The notes beneath the pieces were generated by a model, which saw only the letters and a program-made list of their open reading frames with translations, made no database searches and had not been told where the DNA came from. Below are positions 5,451 through 13,119 of a stretch of DNA of 13,436 bases, piece by piece (within the stretch, counting starts at the first letter, position 1; each line of letters opens with the position of its first letter). This DNA comes from JBAYFX01 sp041666965 (GTDB lineage: Bacteria; Patescibacteriota; Microgenomatia; UBA12405). Made by a program: the position numbers and the translations under genes. The stretch spans positions 1-13,436 of the forward strand of contig JBAYFX010000023.1 in assembly GCA_041666965.1 (NCBI GenBank), in the 5' to 3' direction.

Positions 5451-7529
5451 TTACTGGCATTGGTAATTAACCGTCAACACTGGGGCTTTAGTAACATCAT
5501 CTGTATATTCAGATGAGTAAAAGCTGGCACTTCTCCCATCATCTTCCCAAAACAGCATTCCCTCATTGCCATGTTTTTCCTCCACCCAGTAGCTAATAAT
5601 ACTTTTTACATCAATCATGTTACTTCCCCAATTCTTTAATTGGTAGTTAACAACTGGAGTCCCCATATAATCATCATTGGCTTGCTTGGCTCCTTTTATT
5701 GTCCAAGCAATTGATTGATTGGCCTTTTCCCAATTTACTGACTCATCAATCACCTTTCCCAATGGTGCTATTTTATAAATCGGGTTGCCATTATTCGGAT
5801 ACCAGCTGTTAATAAATATTTTTAACTGAGCACTAGTTATTCTTGCCCCCTGAGGAATTTGAGTCAAATCAAACCATTCGATTGTCCGGTATTGAGGGTA
5901 AGTAGCACTTACTTTTAATATCTTACTTAACCATGGAGATGAATCATCAGCCCGGGCAACGTTAAAAATATAGCTATCTTTTTGATCTGTTTGGCTAATT
6001 ACCACAGTTCCCGTTGTTCCAATTTCGCACCCACCGCTTGGTGTCGGAGCTGGCAAAGTAACCCCCAAACTTGGTGTAGGAGCAACCGTCACACTTGGTT
6101 CTGGAGTCACAGATGGTTCAGGAGTCAGGGTTGGCTCTGGTGTAACTGATGGGTAAGTCACTCCAATAACAATATTTTGTTTAACCGAGTAAGTCCTCCG
6201 GCCAAACTTATCACTAGTTTTGTAAACCACTAAATGTTCTCCAAAGTTTTCATTTCCGGTATACCAAACATAAGAGTTACTACTGGTTTTATTTCCCTCA
6301 CTCCAAGCCCAACCCTCCTTTCTAACCCCGTCAATGTACAAATCTCCAGCAACAGTGTCCGCCCCGTCGTCGGTGTAACCAACACTAATGTTAACCAAAT
6401 TAGTCACCCCTACTCCCTGGTTACTAATAATATTTACACTTGGCCGTAAATTAGGATATTCACCAGCGACCATTATTGTCTGACTTACTTCCCTTACGGT
6501 CCCATCTTTGGCTTTAACTTTTACATATACATAATTCCAACTATTTTTTGTTAGTTTATTCCAATCATAATTAGCCTCATAGTAGCCATCGCCATTTAAG
6601 CTCATTGCTTGGTATATCCCCCCCGAACCCACTTTAAAACTCACTTCACTTATCTCTTTTTCGGTCACGATTTTGGCTTTTACCGGTACCTGTTCTAAAA
6701 TTTTTCCATATCCCGAATCTCCGTCATAAAATCCCGGACTAACAATGGTTATCATTATATTTTTTGCCTTACCAAATCCGGAAAACAGTCGTCCATTATC
6801 TTCCGAAATCAGAGCCAAACTATTGGCTTTTCCCAAATCTCCCGCTGATAGTTGGTCAAATTGGTCTAACTTATCAGTCAATTGGTAAAAAGCATGAACA
6901 TGTCCTGATAACACCGTGTTTATGTCATATTTTTTCATTAAATCCCTTAACTTAGTTGAATTTTCATCACTCAAAACCCATTTTGGAGCGCTACATACTC
7001 CCCCATTACAACTCAACCATTTCGGAGTAATAAACGGAAAGTGCTGAAGCAAAGCAATATTTTTTCGGCCTTTGTTGCTTGCCATGTTTGCTTCCAATTT
7101 AGACCAATCAATTGCCACTGTATTAGCCGGAGGTGAGCCCACAAAATACCAATTATTAATCTCTGCAACTCCATAATTTTCATATCCAAAAGTCCCATAG
7201 GTAATACCATTGCTAGTTTGGTAATCATGGTTCCCAGGAATATAAAAATGTTGCTTTATCAATCTAGCTACTTCGTCAAAATATATCTGTAAATCACTTT
7301 TTTTAGACACAAAATCAGCCAAATCACCAGTGTTTATCGACAATCCAATTGTATTTGTTAACTTATTGGTCCAATCCACCCAATTACGTAAATTAGTTTT
7401 TTGTCCCACGTGGTTCGAATCATCAGCTACATGAGTATCGGTTATTTGAAAAAATGTATCCCCCGCCGCACTGGCTCCACTGCTAAATATTACAAATAAA
7501 CTTACTATCAATAAGCACAGTTTTTTCAT
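5451..7529 (-). CDS. Secreted calcineurin-like metallophosphoesterase with Ig-like region, Pro/Thr linker and C-terminal DNRLRE module
   Basis: A signal peptide (hydrophobic 4-17, cleavage near ASA at 20-22) marks export. The metallophosphoesterase domain spans about 25-270 with all metal-ligand motifs: D31 and H33 (ITDTHV), GDLAD (D69), GNHD (99-102), H163 (QHFPF) and GHVH (209-212). Such enzymes hydrolyse phosphomono- or diesters with two metal ions. Residues about 280-455 look like two beta-sandwich (Ig/FN3-like) modules. Residues about 458-498 are a Pro/Thr/Glu linker with repeated TPEPSV units. Residues about 505-692 resemble a DNRLRE module, found in large bacterial surface proteins and thought to aid attachment; typical features are VNWEKANQ, the YWVEEKHGNEGMLF stretch and FYSSEY. 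It lies between NfeD and stomatin genes. A perfect extended -10 ends 5 nt before the ATG. The substrate is unknown. Confidence 0.88.
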   Translation of the reverse strand: MKKLCLLIVSLFVIFSSGASAAGDTFFQITDTHVADDSNHVGQKTNLRNWVDWTNKLTNTIGLSINTGDLADFVSKKSDLQIYFDEVARLIKQHFYIPGNHDYQTSNGITYGTFGYENYGVAEINNWYFVGSPPANTVAIDWSKLEANMASNKGRKNIALLQHFPFITPKWLSCNGGVCSAPKWVLSDENSTKLRDLMKKYDINTVLSGHVHAFYQLTDKLDQFDQLSAGDLGKANSLALISEDNGRLFSGFGKAKNIMITIVSPGFYDGDSGYGKILEQVPVKAKIVTEKEISEVSFKVGSGGIYQAMSLNGDGYYEANYDWNKLTKNSWNYVYVKVKAKDGTVREVSQTIMVAGEYPNLRPSVNIISNQGVGVTNLVNISVGYTDDGADTVAGDLYIDGVRKEGWAWSEGNKTSSNSYVWYTGNENFGEHLVVYKTSDKFGRRTYSVKQNIVIGVTYPSVTPEPTLTPEPSVTPEPSVTVAPTPSLGVTLPAPTPSGGCEIGTTGTVVISQTDQKDSYIFNVARADDSSPWLSKILKVSATYPQYRTIEWFDLTQIPQGARITSAQLKIFINSWYPNNGNPIYKIAPLGKVIDESVNWEKANQSIAWTIKGAKQANDDYMGTPVVNYQLKNWGSNMIDVKSIISYWVEEKHGNEGMLFWEDDGRSASFYSSEYTDDVTKAPVLTVNYQCQ

Positions 7530-7534
7530 GGCCC

Positions 7535-7543
7535 ATTATAGCA
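7535..7543 (-). promoter_or_regulatory. Extended -10 element of the phosphoesterase gene
   Basis: On the minus strand TGC precedes a perfect TATAAT (7540..7535), which ends 5 nt before the ATG at 7529. It gives a leaderless transcript. Confidence 0.6.
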
Positions 7544-7563
7544 CTTTGATATATTAATTTATT

Positions 7564-7992
7564 TCAAACTTTTTTTACTTTCAAACTAACTCCTTCCACC
7601 ATTTCCACTTCAATCTTTTCCTTCTCATAAATAACTTCACTTGCCACTGCCCGCCAGTCTTCGTCTTCCAGCCGTACCATTCCAGCTGTGTCTGGAGTAA
7701 TAGTTCTAATCACTACTCCTTTTTTGCCAATCAACTTATCAATATTAGTATGCTTTGTAGCCACAATTAACTTACTCCGAATTACTTGTCTGCCAAATGC
7801 TATATATAATCCGCTTAGTACTGTGGCTAATGCCAGACTTAAATAAATTCCCCCACCTATTATTCCGGCAAACCCCGAAATTACCAAAATACTTCCTAAA
7901 AGCACCAAGTCAAATCCCATCTGGACTCCGGCCAATAGTTCCAAAACAGCTAACATTAATCCAATAATAACCATAACTTGCGGCGCACTCAT
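7564..7992 (-). CDS. NfeD-like protein (membrane segments plus OB-fold domain)
   Basis: Residues about 5-66 form two to three membrane segments rich in Gly, Ile and Leu. Residues about 85-142 form the NfeD C-terminal OB-fold with KLIGKKGVVIRTITP, an acidic EDEDWRAVA strand and VEMVEGVSLKV. At 142 residues it is the short NfeD form without the ClpP-like protease domain. NfeD proteins associate with SPFH/stomatin proteins, and a stomatin gene lies about 2.2 kb downstream in the same direction. The start at 7992 is set by a perfect TATAAT ending 5 nt before it; a TTG two codons upstream is less likely. The -10 begins immediately after the TAG stop of the 57-residue gene. Confidence 0.85.
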   Translation of the reverse strand: MSAPQVMVIIGLMLAVLELLAGVQMGFDLVLLGSILVISGFAGIIGGGIYLSLALATVLSGLYIAFGRQVIRSKLIVATKHTNIDKLIGKKGVVIRTITPDTAGMVRLEDEDWRAVASEVIYEKEKIEVEMVEGVSLKVKKV

Positions 7993-7997
7993 AGCCA

Positions 7998-8003
7998 ATT
8001 ATA
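7998..8003 (-). promoter_or_regulatory. -10 element of the NfeD gene
   Basis: A perfect TATAAT on the minus strand ends 5 nt before the ATG at 7992 and directly abuts the stop codon of the preceding gene (8006..8004). Confidence 0.6.
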
Positions 8004-8177
8004 CTACCTAACCCGTGGTCTCATTTCAGCCACCCGTCTCAAAAAAGTATCTTTACCTCTAGCTTTAGCCTCTGGACTCATCATCGTGGTATAAAATACT
8101 CTAACTTCTGGGGGAACAACATATCTTCCGCCCTGTATTGCTAAAAACCCCGGAATTTCTTTCATCGCCTTTTTCAT
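8004..8177 (-). CDS. Hypothetical 57-residue basic protein
   Basis: I do not recognise this small protein. It is basic (Lys/Arg-rich, ending RRVAEMRPRVR), has no membrane segment and has a Val/Tyr/Pro core (GGRYVVPPEVRVFYTTMM). The start at 8177 rests on an extended -10 TGGTACAAT ending 5 nt before the ATG; a GTG at 8192 would place the -10 inside the gene. It sits between the S41 protease gene and the NfeD gene with almost no spare bases. Confidence 0.6.
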   Translation of the reverse strand: MKKAMKEIPGFLAIQGGRYVVPPEVRVFYTTMMSPEAKARGKDTFLRRVAEMRPRVR

Positions 8178-8182
8178 ATCCA

Positions 8183-8191
8183 ATTGTACCA
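8183..8191 (-). promoter_or_regulatory. Extended -10 element of the 57-residue gene
   Basis: On the minus strand TGG precedes TACAAT (8188..8183), 5 nt before the ATG at 8177. The box lies just after the stop of the S41 gene. Confidence 0.55.
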
Positions 8192-8194
8192 CTT

Positions 8195-9496
8195 CTATAG
8201 GACGCTTTTCACCGCCTCCACCATTACCCTTCCTTCATAGTACTGTCCCAATTCACTTTCCCAACTAGGGCTAGTTATGTTTACTACCGGTTCCACTCCC
8301 CTTCCCTCAATCGGCTGTCCGTCATCCCGCAAAGTTAACCGGTGAACTAAAAATATGCTATAAATTTCGTTTTCCGCCAGCTGATTTTTCAAAGAAAATA
8401 CTCGTTCTACCGTTCCCCAGCCCTTACTTTTTGTTCCCACCAAAATCCCGGCATTAAATTTTTTAATTGCCCCGGCCATCACTTCTGCCGTCGACTGGGT
8501 TTGGCCGTTTATTAACACCACTACTTTTTTGTATTGAACCAAACCCGGCAGCCAACCGGTTTTAGTTAGGTAGTCTTCCTTTTTCCCTTTCAAAAAAAAC
8601 TGATATCCCAGCGTGTCGTTACCCACAAATGGCCCCAGGAAATAACTTAACCCATCAATTGCCCCCCCAACATTGTCCCGCAAGTCCACAATCAATCCGT
8701 TTAACCCTTTCTTACCCTTATACTTCTCTGTTACCGCCACCAATTCATTAAAACTGTTTGGCGAAAATTTACTCCATTTCAAGTAAAGCACTCCCCCCTC
8801 AAGCTCCCGGCTAACAATAGTTGGGTCAAGTGAATAGGTGTCGTAACGTTGTCGGTTGCCTTCATCGCCCAAGACTTCTACCGCTCTCTTGGCCGCTTCC
8901 AATTTTTCTTTTGATGCCGTGTCCGATTTAGGCGCCAACTCTTTTTCCAACTTTTCATAAGCACTTTTTACCTCCTGGGGCTTTGCTTCTTTGGCCACTC
9001 CCAAATCTTTGTAATAATTATTCTCCGTTTTATTATTTACATTATCCGCCAGTGCCTTTTCGTCCTTTTTCAAATACAACCGGCTTCGATTGGCCGGTTC
9101 CAAGCTCGCCAGCACACTGTCGGCCAACGTAGTCACAAATTCTTTTTTCTTGGCCTCATCTTCGTACAAATCCAATGTTTCTCTAATCACTTTTTTAGTC
9201 GCCTCTTTTCCCTCACCACTCGCCGGTACTGCCCGCCCGGTAATTTTCTCAATCAAGCTGGTTACCAATTTGTTCCACTCCTCGTCGCCTAAATTATTCC
9301 AATAATTTTTCCGAGTTACTTCCTCCACTTCCGTCCAAAATTTTAAGTATTTATTCTCTTGACTAGTTTCTTGTTTAATCCCTTCTCCACTTATGTTTTG
9401 CTTTTCCCCCAAAACGTACCCCGTAGCGCCAACAATCCCTACCACCAAAACCAGCCCCACCACCCACCCCCAATTTTTATTAAATTTATTCTTCAC
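8195..9496 (-). CDS. Membrane-anchored S41 (C-terminal processing) protease-like protein with a degenerate J-like domain
   Basis: An N-terminal anchor (about 10-30) precedes a helical region resembling the S41 N-terminal part (SLEPANRSRLYL near 131-142, compare SL-DPYS-YL). Residues about 160-220 resemble a DnaJ J-domain: YYKDLGVAKEAKPQEVKSAYEKL at the start and AAKRAVEVLGDEGNRQRYDTY at the end. The HPD motif is missing (ELAPKSD instead). The J-like part occupies the place where CtpA/Tsp proteases have a PDZ domain. The S41 core follows with LIVDLRDNVGG (268-278) and GQTQSTAEVMAGA holding nucleophile Ser335. The general-base lysine of the G-x-G-T-V motif is replaced by Trp360 (SKGWGTVE); K356 and K358 are close by. 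Whether it is active is therefore open. The start is a GTG with a -10 box 6 nt upstream. It is 433 residues long. Confidence 0.82.
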   Translation of the reverse strand: MKNKFNKNWGWVVGLVLVVGIVGATGYVLGEKQNISGEGIKQETSQENKYLKFWTEVEEVTRKNYWNNLGDEEWNKLVTSLIEKITGRAVPASGEGKEATKKVIRETLDLYEDEAKKKEFVTTLADSVLASLEPANRSRLYLKKDEKALADNVNNKTENNYYKDLGVAKEAKPQEVKSAYEKLEKELAPKSDTASKEKLEAAKRAVEVLGDEGNRQRYDTYSLDPTIVSRELEGGVLYLKWSKFSPNSFNELVAVTEKYKGKKGLNGLIVDLRDNVGGAIDGLSYFLGPFVGNDTLGYQFFLKGKKEDYLTKTGWLPGLVQYKKVVVLINGQTQSTAEVMAGAIKKFNAGILVGTKSKGWGTVERVFSLKNQLAENEIYSIFLVHRLTLRDDGQPIEGRGVEPVVNITSPSWESELGQYYEGRVMVEAVKSVL

Positions 9497-9502
9497 ATTA
9501 CC

Positions 9503-9508
9503 ATCTTA
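9503..9508 (-). promoter_or_regulatory. -10 element of the S41-like gene (leaderless GTG start)
   Basis: TAAGAT on the minus strand ends 6 nt before the GTG at 9496. The overlapping ATG at 9498 would run straight into TGA, so GTG is the start. Confidence 0.45.
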
Positions 9509-9547
9509 GGTAATTAACATCCACACATCAACCCCAAGTTTCCACAC

Positions 9548-11020
9548 TTAAATAGGCTCATTTAATTCCGCCGCAATTTGCCAATTATTTTTGCCATTAG
9601 CCTTTCCCCGTCTCACATATTCTTCGTAAATTACCTTGTCTTCAAATAGTTTTGTTTCCTCTTCCTCCAACTTTAAATAAAAATAATTATTCGTATTTTT
9701 AAGATAATGAGCCGAATTTTGGGTTACTAAAAATACAACTCTTGGAGCCATTCGCAACCCCGTCGCCGGTGCCTCTTTACCTATTTTCCCCTCAAGTACC
9801 CGCTCCACCGCTCTCGCCTTATGCGGTTTGTCGGCCATAAATTGATGAAATATTACTCTTCCAATTGAATCCCCCACTCCCTGGGTAATCGCTGTCCTAG
9901 GAATTCGTTTTATAATTTTATTTAAATAACCCCATTCCTCCAGGTAATGCTTCTTAATTTCCTCCCATTGTAACTGGGTTACCCCCAAGTAATCTGAGGG
10001 CACCTTAGACTTTAATTCTTTTTCAAATTCAGTCTTTAGCTTTTTTAAATCATATATCTGTTTCTCTGCTGCCAAATTTCTAAATATCATACTGACTCTT
10101 CTTTCTTCGGGTCTTAAAAAACCGGTTATATTTTGAATCAGAGTTAAGTCATTTAAAGTTACTACCTGGTCAGGCGAAAATGGGTCATACCCTGGCTCAT
10201 TAAATCCTCCATGTCCGTCACTCCCCACTCCCCAGTCCTGAGCCGCTACAATCAACTTATTCGTTTTATTTCTAAATCCTTCCAATATCTCTTTCGTTGA
10301 TTTTTTCAAAGACATTGGAGATATCAATTTCTTTCTGTTTTTCAATAAGTACTTCCACATCGTCCACTGTTCCTCCCTGTAAGTGTAAGGTATTCTTTTT
10401 TCCCAGCCTATCAATTGTCTGTCTGCCTCAAGCGATTCTTTTGTCCAACCATAATCGTCCAAAGTAACCACTTTACTAATCATTTTTAATATCCGTTTTA
10501 ACTCCATTGAGTCAATCCCAATTGTTTTTATTAACTTTAAAGCTTCCTTTTCGCTTTTTAGTAAATTGGGTAATAGTCCCCAAAGCATACGCAATGACAT
10601 AGTTGTAGCCCCAGTCGCCGTTCCCTTAACCACCCTCTGATATCTTTCTCTCAATGTTTTAAATAAATACAAGTTAGTCAACAGTGCTACCGCTGTCATC
10701 TGAGCCCTATTTTTGACAATAATTACTTTTTTTCCGGGAGCCAGCGCCACCTCCACCGCCCGCATTAAACTAGCAATTTCACCATCTTGCTTGGTAATTG
10801 GTATCAAACTTACCGTTTCCCTTCTCCCCCGCCATTCATTGGTGCTTTCCCTCTCGACTACCCCCTTGGGTATATCCCATCCCAATTTTTTCCATTGTTC
10901 ATTAATTTGGTAATTCAAAGAGTCTAGTTTCTCATTGGTCTTCTTATTAATCTTTCCCTTTACCACCTTTCCCCACTCTTCTTTCCAGTTAGCCATCAGT
11001 CTGTTTATATCAGAACTCAT
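9548..11020 (-). CDS. Uncharacterised 490-residue soluble protein
   Basis: I recognise no family. It has no signal peptide and no membrane segment, so it should be cytoplasmic. It is rich in Lys, Glu, Trp and Leu. An N-terminal charged helix (1-45) leads to a mixed alpha/beta stretch with KKVIIVKNRAQMTAVALL (97-114). A central Asp/Gly/His-rich loop (DWGVGSDGHGG followed by NEPGYDPFSPDQ, about 262-285) looks like a ligand or metal site. A helical coil region (312-340) and a C-terminal part with RVVFLVTQNSAHYL (427-440) and a very acidic LEEEETKLFEDK patch (451-462) follow. It lies between the YibE/F gene (20 bp upstream) and the S41-like gene (51 bp downstream). The start is supported by an extended -10 box 7 nt before the ATG. 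The long conserved-looking frame and the promoter make it a real gene. Confidence 0.85.
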   Translation of the reverse strand: MSSDINRLMANWKEEWGKVVKGKINKKTNEKLDSLNYQINEQWKKLGWDIPKGVVERESTNEWRGRRETVSLIPITKQDGEIASLMRAVEVALAPGKKVIIVKNRAQMTAVALLTNLYLFKTLRERYQRVVKGTATGATTMSLRMLWGLLPNLLKSEKEALKLIKTIGIDSMELKRILKMISKVVTLDDYGWTKESLEADRQLIGWEKRIPYTYREEQWTMWKYLLKNRKKLISPMSLKKSTKEILEGFRNKTNKLIVAAQDWGVGSDGHGGFNEPGYDPFSPDQVVTLNDLTLIQNITGFLRPEERRVSMIFRNLAAEKQIYDLKKLKTEFEKELKSKVPSDYLGVTQLQWEEIKKHYLEEWGYLNKIIKRIPRTAITQGVGDSIGRVIFHQFMADKPHKARAVERVLEGKIGKEAPATGLRMAPRVVFLVTQNSAHYLKNTNNYFYLKLEEEETKLFEDKVIYEEYVRRGKANGKNNWQIAAELNEPI

Positions 11021-11027
11021 CTGCCTG

Positions 11028-11036
11028 ATTGTATCA
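11028..11036 (-). promoter_or_regulatory. Extended -10 element of the 490-residue gene
   Basis: On the minus strand TGA precedes TACAAT (11033..11028), which ends 7 nt before the ATG at 11020. It lies in the 20-bp gap after the YibE/F stop codon. Confidence 0.55.
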
Positions 11037-11040
11037 CTAA

Positions 11041-12105
11041 TTACAAACTTTGTTTTGTGTTTTTAGGTGCCATTACCACTGCCAAAAAGGTAGTTAATGG
11101 CACCGAAGCCAATACTCCAATACTACCCACCAGCATTCTAATTAGTTCTTCACTTACCATTTCCAAATTTACCAACTCTCCCCAACTCCGGTTAGCCCCC
11201 ACAAATAACATCAGAAGCGGTATTGAAGCCGCCGCATATACCAAAATTAACGTGTTTATCATTGAAGCAATATGATCCCTACCCACCCTCATCGCCCTTA
11301 AAAATAGCTCCCCAGGTTTAATACTTTTTGATAATTCCTTCATCTGAAATACCATCGCCACTTGCGACACGGTCACATCATCAATCACTCCCACCAACCC
11401 CAAAATCATCCCCGAAAGTAATAGTCCCCTCATATCCAAATTAAGTCCCAACATTCCTCCCACAAAACCCGCCTCTTCGCTAGCATATCCGGTCAAATTA
11501 GCCCAAGAGGCAAACAATATTGATAAACCCCCGGCCATTATTAAGGTAAACATTGTCCCCACCAGTGCCACCATTGTTTTTCTATTAAATCCATGCGACA
11601 TAAAAAACGTCACGGGCAGTATCATCAAAGCCGAAATTATCGACCACAGCAATGGATCTTTACCGGCAATGAGAGCAGGCAATAATACTTTAAACACTAC
11701 CGCAAACGACAATACCAAGCCCATTATCGACGTCCCCCCCTGCCAACCGCCCACAATCAAAGCCAACGCCACAAAAATTACCGCCAGCCACACCAAAGCC
11801 TCAGTTCGGTCATAGTCCACAATTTGATATTTTCCCCCTGATTGGGGTATTTCTTCCACAACCAATTTCTGCCCGACTTTATATCTTTGTAGGTTCGCTA
11901 ATGGTATATCACCGTTTTCAATCTCCACTTTTACATTTTGTCCAATTACTACTTCCAGCCTCTGATACAAATGTTTTTCCCCAGCGGTTACCATTTCCCT
12001 CTCCTCAATAATTCGCACCACCCTCCCTTTTTCCACCGCCTCCACCCCGCCAGCCATCCCCAAACTTAAAAACAGTATCACCATTACCATTCTTAGCCCT
12101 TTCAT
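11041..12105 (-). CDS. YibE/F-family membrane protein
   Basis: Residues 1-23 form a signal-like hydrophobic segment ending VEA. Residues about 24-98 form an extracytoplasmic beta-rich domain (GQNVKVEIENGDIP, KVGQKLVVEE). From about 105 on there are seven or so membrane spans. Family hallmarks of YibE/F are visible: SHGFNRKT (about 170), SEEAGFVGG, LSGMILGLVGVIDDVTVSQVAMVFQM around 230-255, and GRDHIASMINTLILVYAAASIPLLMLF around 273-300. YibE/F proteins are widespread in Firmicutes and related bacteria; a transport role has been suggested but the function is not established. The start has a TAGAAT extended -10 7 nt upstream. It is divergent from the HIT gene with only 16 bp between start codons. 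Confidence 0.88.
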   Translation of the reverse strand: MKGLRMVMVILFLSLGMAGGVEAVEKGRVVRIIEEREMVTAGEKHLYQRLEVVIGQNVKVEIENGDIPLANLQRYKVGQKLVVEEIPQSGGKYQIVDYDRTEALVWLAVIFVALALIVGGWQGGTSIMGLVLSFAVVFKVLLPALIAGKDPLLWSIISALMILPVTFFMSHGFNRKTMVALVGTMFTLIMAGGLSILFASWANLTGYASEEAGFVGGMLGLNLDMRGLLLSGMILGLVGVIDDVTVSQVAMVFQMKELSKSIKPGELFLRAMRVGRDHIASMINTLILVYAAASIPLLMLFVGANRSWGELVNLEMVSEELIRMLVGSIGVLASVPLTTFLAVVMAPKNTKQSL

Positions 12106-12108
12106 AGT

Positions 12109-12121
12109 TATAATTCTACCA
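12109..12121 (+). promoter_or_regulatory. -10 element of the HIT gene
   Basis: A perfect TATAAT (12109-12114) ends 7 nt before the ATG at 12122. A TTACCA at 12084-12089 (19-bp spacing) inside the YibE/F gene is a possible -35. The box overlaps the opposing -10 by two bases. Confidence 0.6.
12113..12121 (-). promoter_or_regulatory. Extended -10 element of the YibE/F gene
   Basis: On the minus strand TGG precedes TAGAAT (12118..12113), 7 nt before the ATG at 12105. The same TTGGTAGAAT string is found upstream of the alpha/beta hydrolase gene. Confidence 0.55.
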
Positions 12122-12508
12122 ATGAGTTTAAGCTCTAAACTATTTCAAATTGCCAAAACCCCTCTGGGAGACATGATTGTTGGTCTAATATTTTCCCATT
12201 TCAGCAACATTCTTCCCGTCAATCGGGTCAAAGATACCGCCCACTGCCTAGCTTTCTGGCACCCTAAGCCTTTTTGGGAAAAGCACATTGTCATCGTACC
12301 CAAAAAGGCCATTAAATCTCTCTCTGATTTAAAAACTGGCGATGAATTTTATTTAAAGGAAGTCATGTTAACTGCCAGTACTATTGTAACTGAGCTTAAT
12401 TGGAACGACTTACCCGATGGTTATTCCCTCACTCTAAATGGTGGTAGTCGCCAGGAAATCAACCAAATCCATTTTCATCTCCACTCCGGCCCACACCTTA
12501 CAAGTTAG
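12122..12508 (+). CDS. HIT (histidine triad) family protein
   Basis: HIT proteins are small nucleotide hydrolases or transferases that cleave purine phosphoramidates, dinucleoside polyphosphates or related bonds. The histidine triad IHFHLHSG is present with H117, H119 and H121, and His119 would be the nucleophile. The preceding part fits the fold: CLAFWHPKPFWEKHIVIVPKK (42-62), then a helix, then the strand YSLTLNGGSRQEINQ. The first 35 residues are more hydrophobic than in standard HINT proteins (MIVGLIFSHFSNILP), and the usual N-terminal CxxC zinc pair is not seen. The gene is divergent from YibE/F. Its stop overlaps that of the convergent alpha/beta hydrolase gene by four bases in total. 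Confidence 0.88.
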   Translation: MSLSSKLFQIAKTPLGDMIVGLIFSHFSNILPVNRVKDTAHCLAFWHPKPFWEKHIVIVPKKAIKSLSDLKTGDEFYLKEVMLTASTIVTELNWNDLPDGYSLTLNGGSRQEINQIHFHLHSGPHLTS

Positions 12509-13113
12509 TCAGTCAACTTTTTTATTTTTTCCCTAATTTCCCCCATAAGTACTTCCACAATCGATTCCACATGGTCCCCTTCTCCAACTTCATACAACTT
12601 TACCCAATCCGGTTTCAGCACTGCCTCCGGTAAAATTCCGTCCCCACCGTCCTGTCCCGACACATACGCCGTCACTTTTTCTCTCAAATTAAACATTTCC
12701 ACTATGCCAGGTTCCGCATACCACTGTTGTAAATAAACAGCCATCTGGGCAAACGAAGCGCTATCCCTCATCAAGTCAGAGAACTTCTCTTCTTTGGAAT
12801 TTGGAATCGGGTTAAGCACTCCTCCTACCGAATATATATGACAAATTTTATTCGGATGCTTACTAAGGTAGACCATTGCCAATCCTGCCCCGGCACTAAT
12901 TCCTACCAGCGCCACTCTTTTCCCTTTTCCTACATCTTTTGTTATCAACTCATCAAGCTCCAAAAGCATTTTTTCCAAAGATCTCCCTTTTTCCAACCAC
13001 TCCGGGTCATACAAATTAGCTCCTAAAATTTTGGCCATCATTTTATTAGCAAAGTCAGGCAAATCCGCCATACCTTGAATCACCAGCACTTCTACATTAC
13101 TTCTTTTATTCAT
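12505..13113 (-). CDS. Alpha/beta hydrolase
   Basis: A 202-residue single-domain alpha/beta hydrolase. The nucleophile elbow is GISAG (71-75) with Ser73, following strand KRVALVG. The acid is probably Asp155 in VSGQDGGDG, and the histidine is His181 in EGDHVES near the C-terminus. The N-terminal strand VEVLVIQGMAD provides the oxyanion region. The compact size and the missing lid suggest a small esterase or serine hydrolase of the RBBP9/YdeN-like kind; the substrate is unknown. No signal peptide is seen, so it is probably cytoplasmic. The start is supported by an extended -10 6 nt upstream. Confidence 0.82.
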   Translation of the reverse strand: MNKRSNVEVLVIQGMADLPDFANKMMAKILGANLYDPEWLEKGRSLEKMLLELDELITKDVGKGKRVALVGISAGAGLAMVYLSKHPNKICHIYSVGGVLNPIPNSKEEKFSDLMRDSASFAQMAVYLQQWYAEPGIVEMFNLREKVTAYVSGQDGGDGILPEAVLKPDWVKLYEVGEGDHVESIVEVLMGEIREKIKKLTD

Positions 13114-13119
13114 GAGCCT

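Noticed and set aside
5443..5453. TAATAGTATTA inverted repeat at the end of the phosphoesterase gene.
   Set aside because: It is an 11-bp A/T palindrome with no loop or T-run suitable for a terminator and easily arises by chance in this A/T-rich gap.
7013..7228. Second frame on the minus strand within the phosphoesterase gene, plus several plus-strand frames (6234-6449, 6764-6955).
   Set aside because: They overlap the conserved phosphoesterase and beta-sandwich domains in other frames and show no recognisable protein or start signals.
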